A stretch of DNA of 7,582 bases from Dehalococcoidia bacterium. GTDB lineage: Bacteria; Chloroflexota; Dehalococcoidia; JACQUA01. Positions 5,917-7,582 of this stretch are shown piece by piece; within the stretch, counting starts at the first letter, position 1, and every line of letters starts with the position of its first letter. Location: NCBI GenBank assembly GCA_030689845.1, contig JAUYHV010000122.1, forward strand, positions 1 to 7,582. Reading direction: 5' to 3'. The notes under the pieces were generated by a model, which was not told the DNA's origin, ran no database searches, and saw only the letters and a program-made list of their open reading frames with translations. The position numbers were made by a program, and so were the translations under genes.

Positions 5917-7440
5917 TTAGAGCAAGCTCCTCGGCCTGTACTGTATGGCTTCGGCCAGGTGGACAGTCTGGATGGTATCCGAACCTGCCAGGTCGGCGAT
6001 GGTGCGGGAGAGTTTCAATACCCTGTGAAAAGCCCTGGCGGAAAGCGATAACTGCTTCATCGCTGCCCTGAGAAGGCTCTGGGCGGCAGGTTCCGTCTGG
6101 CAGAACTGTCTTACTTCCACCGGTGTCATCTCCGTGTTGGATGCTATCCTGGTCCCCGCAAACCGTCTCCGCTGGACTTCCCTTGCGGCCTCTATCCTGC
6201 GCCGTACAGCTTCCGACGTCTCCCCCTGCCTGTCGTCGGCCAGTTTCTCGTACTCTAATCTTGGTACTTCCACAAAAATATCTATGCGGTCCAGCAGGGG
6301 TCCGCTTATCCGCTTCTGGTATCTCGATACCATGATAGGTGTGCAGCTGCACGGTTTTACCGGGTCGCCGTAATAGCCGCAGGGGCAGGGATTCATTGCC
6401 CCCACCAGCATGAAATTCGCAGGAAACGTTACGCTGCCCTGAGCACGGCTGATGGTTACCACCTTGTCTTCCAGTGGCTGCCTCAGCACCTCTAACACTG
6501 CCCTTCCGAACTCGGGAAATTCGTCAAGAAACAAAACACCCCTGTGGCTCAAACTGATTTCCCCGGGCCTGGGCCAGTGCCCCCCTCCCACCAGTCCGGC
6601 ATTGGAAATAGTGTAATGGGGAGAGCGAAAAGGCCGCTGCTTGATTAAGGGAGTATCCGGCGGGAGCAGGCCGCTGACGCTGTATATCTTGGTGACCTCC
6701 AGGGCCTCCTCCACCGTCATTTTCGCCATAATACCGGGCATACTTCGTGCCAGGAGAGTCTTGCCGCTGCCCGGGGGTCCCATCATAAGCATATTGTGAC
6801 CGCCGGCGACGGCCACTTCCAGGGCTCTTTTCACGTGTTCCTGTCCTTTTATGTTTGCCAGGTCCGTATAATGCCACAAGGGCGTAAATTCGGTTTCCTC
6901 CAGGTCCGTTGACAGGTACTGGTTGATGGCTGTCTCCCCCCTTACATGCCCCACCAGTTCGCTCAAAGAATTTACAGGATATACTTTCAAGCCTTCCACC
7001 AGGGACGCCTCCCTGGCATCCACGGAAGGGACAAATATAGATTCAAGTCCCTTATCTCTTGCCACCACCACCATGGGAAGAATCCCGTGAGTATGTCTCA
7101 AGCCCCCATCCAGGGAAAGTTCACCCAAAAAAAGGTTATTAGAAATATCTCCAGGGACCTGCTGTGAACTGGCAAGAATTCCTATGGCAATGGGAAGGTC
7201 GTAAGCCGGCCCTTCTTTTTTCAAGTCGGCAGGGGCCAGGTTAACGGTAATTCGTTTATTGGGAAATGTGCAGCCTGAATTCCTTATAGCCGCCCTCACC
7301 CTCTCTTTTGCTTCCTGAACAGCCGTATCGGGTAATCCTACGATAGTAAACGAAGGCAAGCCCTGGGAGATGTCAACCTCTACTTCTACCAAAGCTCCAT
7401 CCAGACCTACTACCGCACAACTCATTACCTTAGCCAGCAT
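5917..7440 (-). CDS. yifB: YifB/ComM family Mg-chelatase-like AAA+ ATPase
   Basis: A complete 507-residue protein. The N-terminal ChlI-like domain spans about residues 1-170 (VEVEVDISQGLPSF, VGLPDTAVQEAKERVRAAI, VNLAPADLKKEGPAYDLPIA). The AAA+ module follows with Walker A GPPGSGKT (221-228), Walker B VLFLDE (302-307), and the SGPLLDRID segment (379-387). A Cys cluster (352, 354, 364, 366) and the C-terminal domain (ARAFHRVLKLSRTIADLAG) complete the family pattern. ComM in naturally competent bacteria is a helicase that promotes branch migration during recombination of incoming DNA; the role of the protein in Firmicutes is less clear. ATG 7440 gives the canonical MLAKV start; the nearest Shine-Dalgarno (AGGAG, 7457-7453) is 12 nt away, rather far. 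A strong promoter lies at 7473-7501. Confidence 0.95.
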   Translation of the reverse strand: MLAKVMSCAVVGLDGALVEVEVDISQGLPSFTIVGLPDTAVQEAKERVRAAIRNSGCTFPNKRITVNLAPADLKKEGPAYDLPIAIGILASSQQVPGDISNNLFLGELSLDGGLRHTHGILPMVVVARDKGLESIFVPSVDAREASLVEGLKVYPVNSLSELVGHVRGETAINQYLSTDLEETEFTPLWHYTDLANIKGQEHVKRALEVAVAGGHNMLMMGPPGSGKTLLARSMPGIMAKMTVEEALEVTKIYSVSGLLPPDTPLIKQRPFRSPHYTISNAGLVGGGHWPRPGEISLSHRGVLFLDEFPEFGRAVLEVLRQPLEDKVVTISRAQGSVTFPANFMLVGAMNPCPCGYYGDPVKPCSCTPIMVSRYQKRISGPLLDRIDIFVEVPRLEYEKLADDRQGETSEAVRRRIEAAREVQRRRFAGTRIASNTEMTPVEVRQFCQTEPAAQSLLRAAMKQLSLSARAFHRVLKLSRTIADLAGSDTIQTVHLAEAIQYRPRSLL

Positions 7441-7472
7441 ACGACTTTTTCTCTCCTGCGAAAACTTGGGAT

Positions 7473-7501
7473 ATGATACTTCAGGAGATATTATGTGTCA
7501 A
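7473..7501 (-). promoter_or_regulatory. Sigma-A type promoter for yifB
   Basis: On the minus strand a perfect TTGACA (7501-7496) is followed after exactly 17 nt by TATCAT (7478-7473). The start site should be near 7466, leaving a leader of about 26 nt before the ATG at 7440. Confidence 0.75.
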
Positions 7502-7526
7502 TCAACGGTACTCGTTCAATAGATTA

Positions 7527-7538
7527 GTGATGCATCAC
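7527..7538. promoter_or_regulatory. 12-bp perfect palindrome upstream of yifB promoter
   Basis: GTGATGCATCAC reads the same on both strands and lies 25 bp upstream of the yifB -35 hexamer, a place where an activator or repressor dimer could bind. No second copy was noticed in the window and the motif is not one I can assign to a regulator, so it may be chance. Confidence 0.25.
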
Positions 7539-7582
7539 CCCCTTACTTCAGAACAGGGCGGGTGTGAACTCCGCAAATTTTT

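Noticed and set aside
7493..7522. Plus-strand mini-ORF of 9 codons with an AGGAG site 5 nt upstream
   Set aside because: It overlaps the yifB promoter on the other strand, is very short, and no plus-strand promoter or downstream gene is seen.
7540..7582. Possible C-terminus of a gene upstream of yifB
   Set aside because: All three minus frames are open for 10-15 codons at the window edge, so no frame can be chosen.

Overview
The window looks like a chromosomal segment from an anaerobic Firmicute, most like the Desulfotomaculum/Pelotomaculum group. This is an inference from gene content, strong Shine-Dalgarno sites, TTG starts and sigma-A type promoters; no rRNA or other taxonomic marker is present.

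Layout. Positions 1-939 (minus) hold the 5' 313 codons of ilvD (branched-chain amino acid synthesis), running off the left edge. Positions 940-1180 are a divergent intergenic region with a good promoter in each direction. Positions 1181-3312 (plus) hold a 56-residue protein of unknown function, an iron-sulfur flavoprotein of the Isf type that abuts it, and an archaeal-type phosphoglucosamine mutase. A hairpin across the mutase stop codon separates this from the minus-strand genes. Positions 3404-7440 are all minus strand, in transcription order: yifB (Mg-chelatase-like AAA+ ATPase, own promoter at 7473-7501), an intact amidohydrolase-2 family enzyme, a long perfect palindrome, a 32-codon ORF, thyX, a broken amidohydrolase 3' part, and a small 65-residue protein.

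The most unusual part is 3648-4713. The 32-codon ORF at 4615-4713 begins like the intact amidohydrolase next door (D-x-H-S-H, then D-M-D-A-L-A). The ORF at 3648-3938 ends like the same enzyme (DAPFGPG, then NARR). Between them lies thyX. The simplest reading is that a second, diverged tandem copy of the amidohydrolase lost its middle (about residues 21-210) and thyX now occupies that place. The remnant's ribosome binding site and first codons are kept upstream of thyX, and its stop codon overlaps the thyX start (TAATG), so thyX translation may be coupled to the remnant.

Apart from that mosaic, most genes are housekeeping (IlvD, GlmM-like mutase, ThyX, YifB). Two small proteins and the flavoprotein have no assigned physiological role here. 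I found no tRNA, rRNA, CRISPR array, transposase or phage structural gene. The last 80 bases (about 7503-7582) hold a 12-bp palindrome and no gene I can support.
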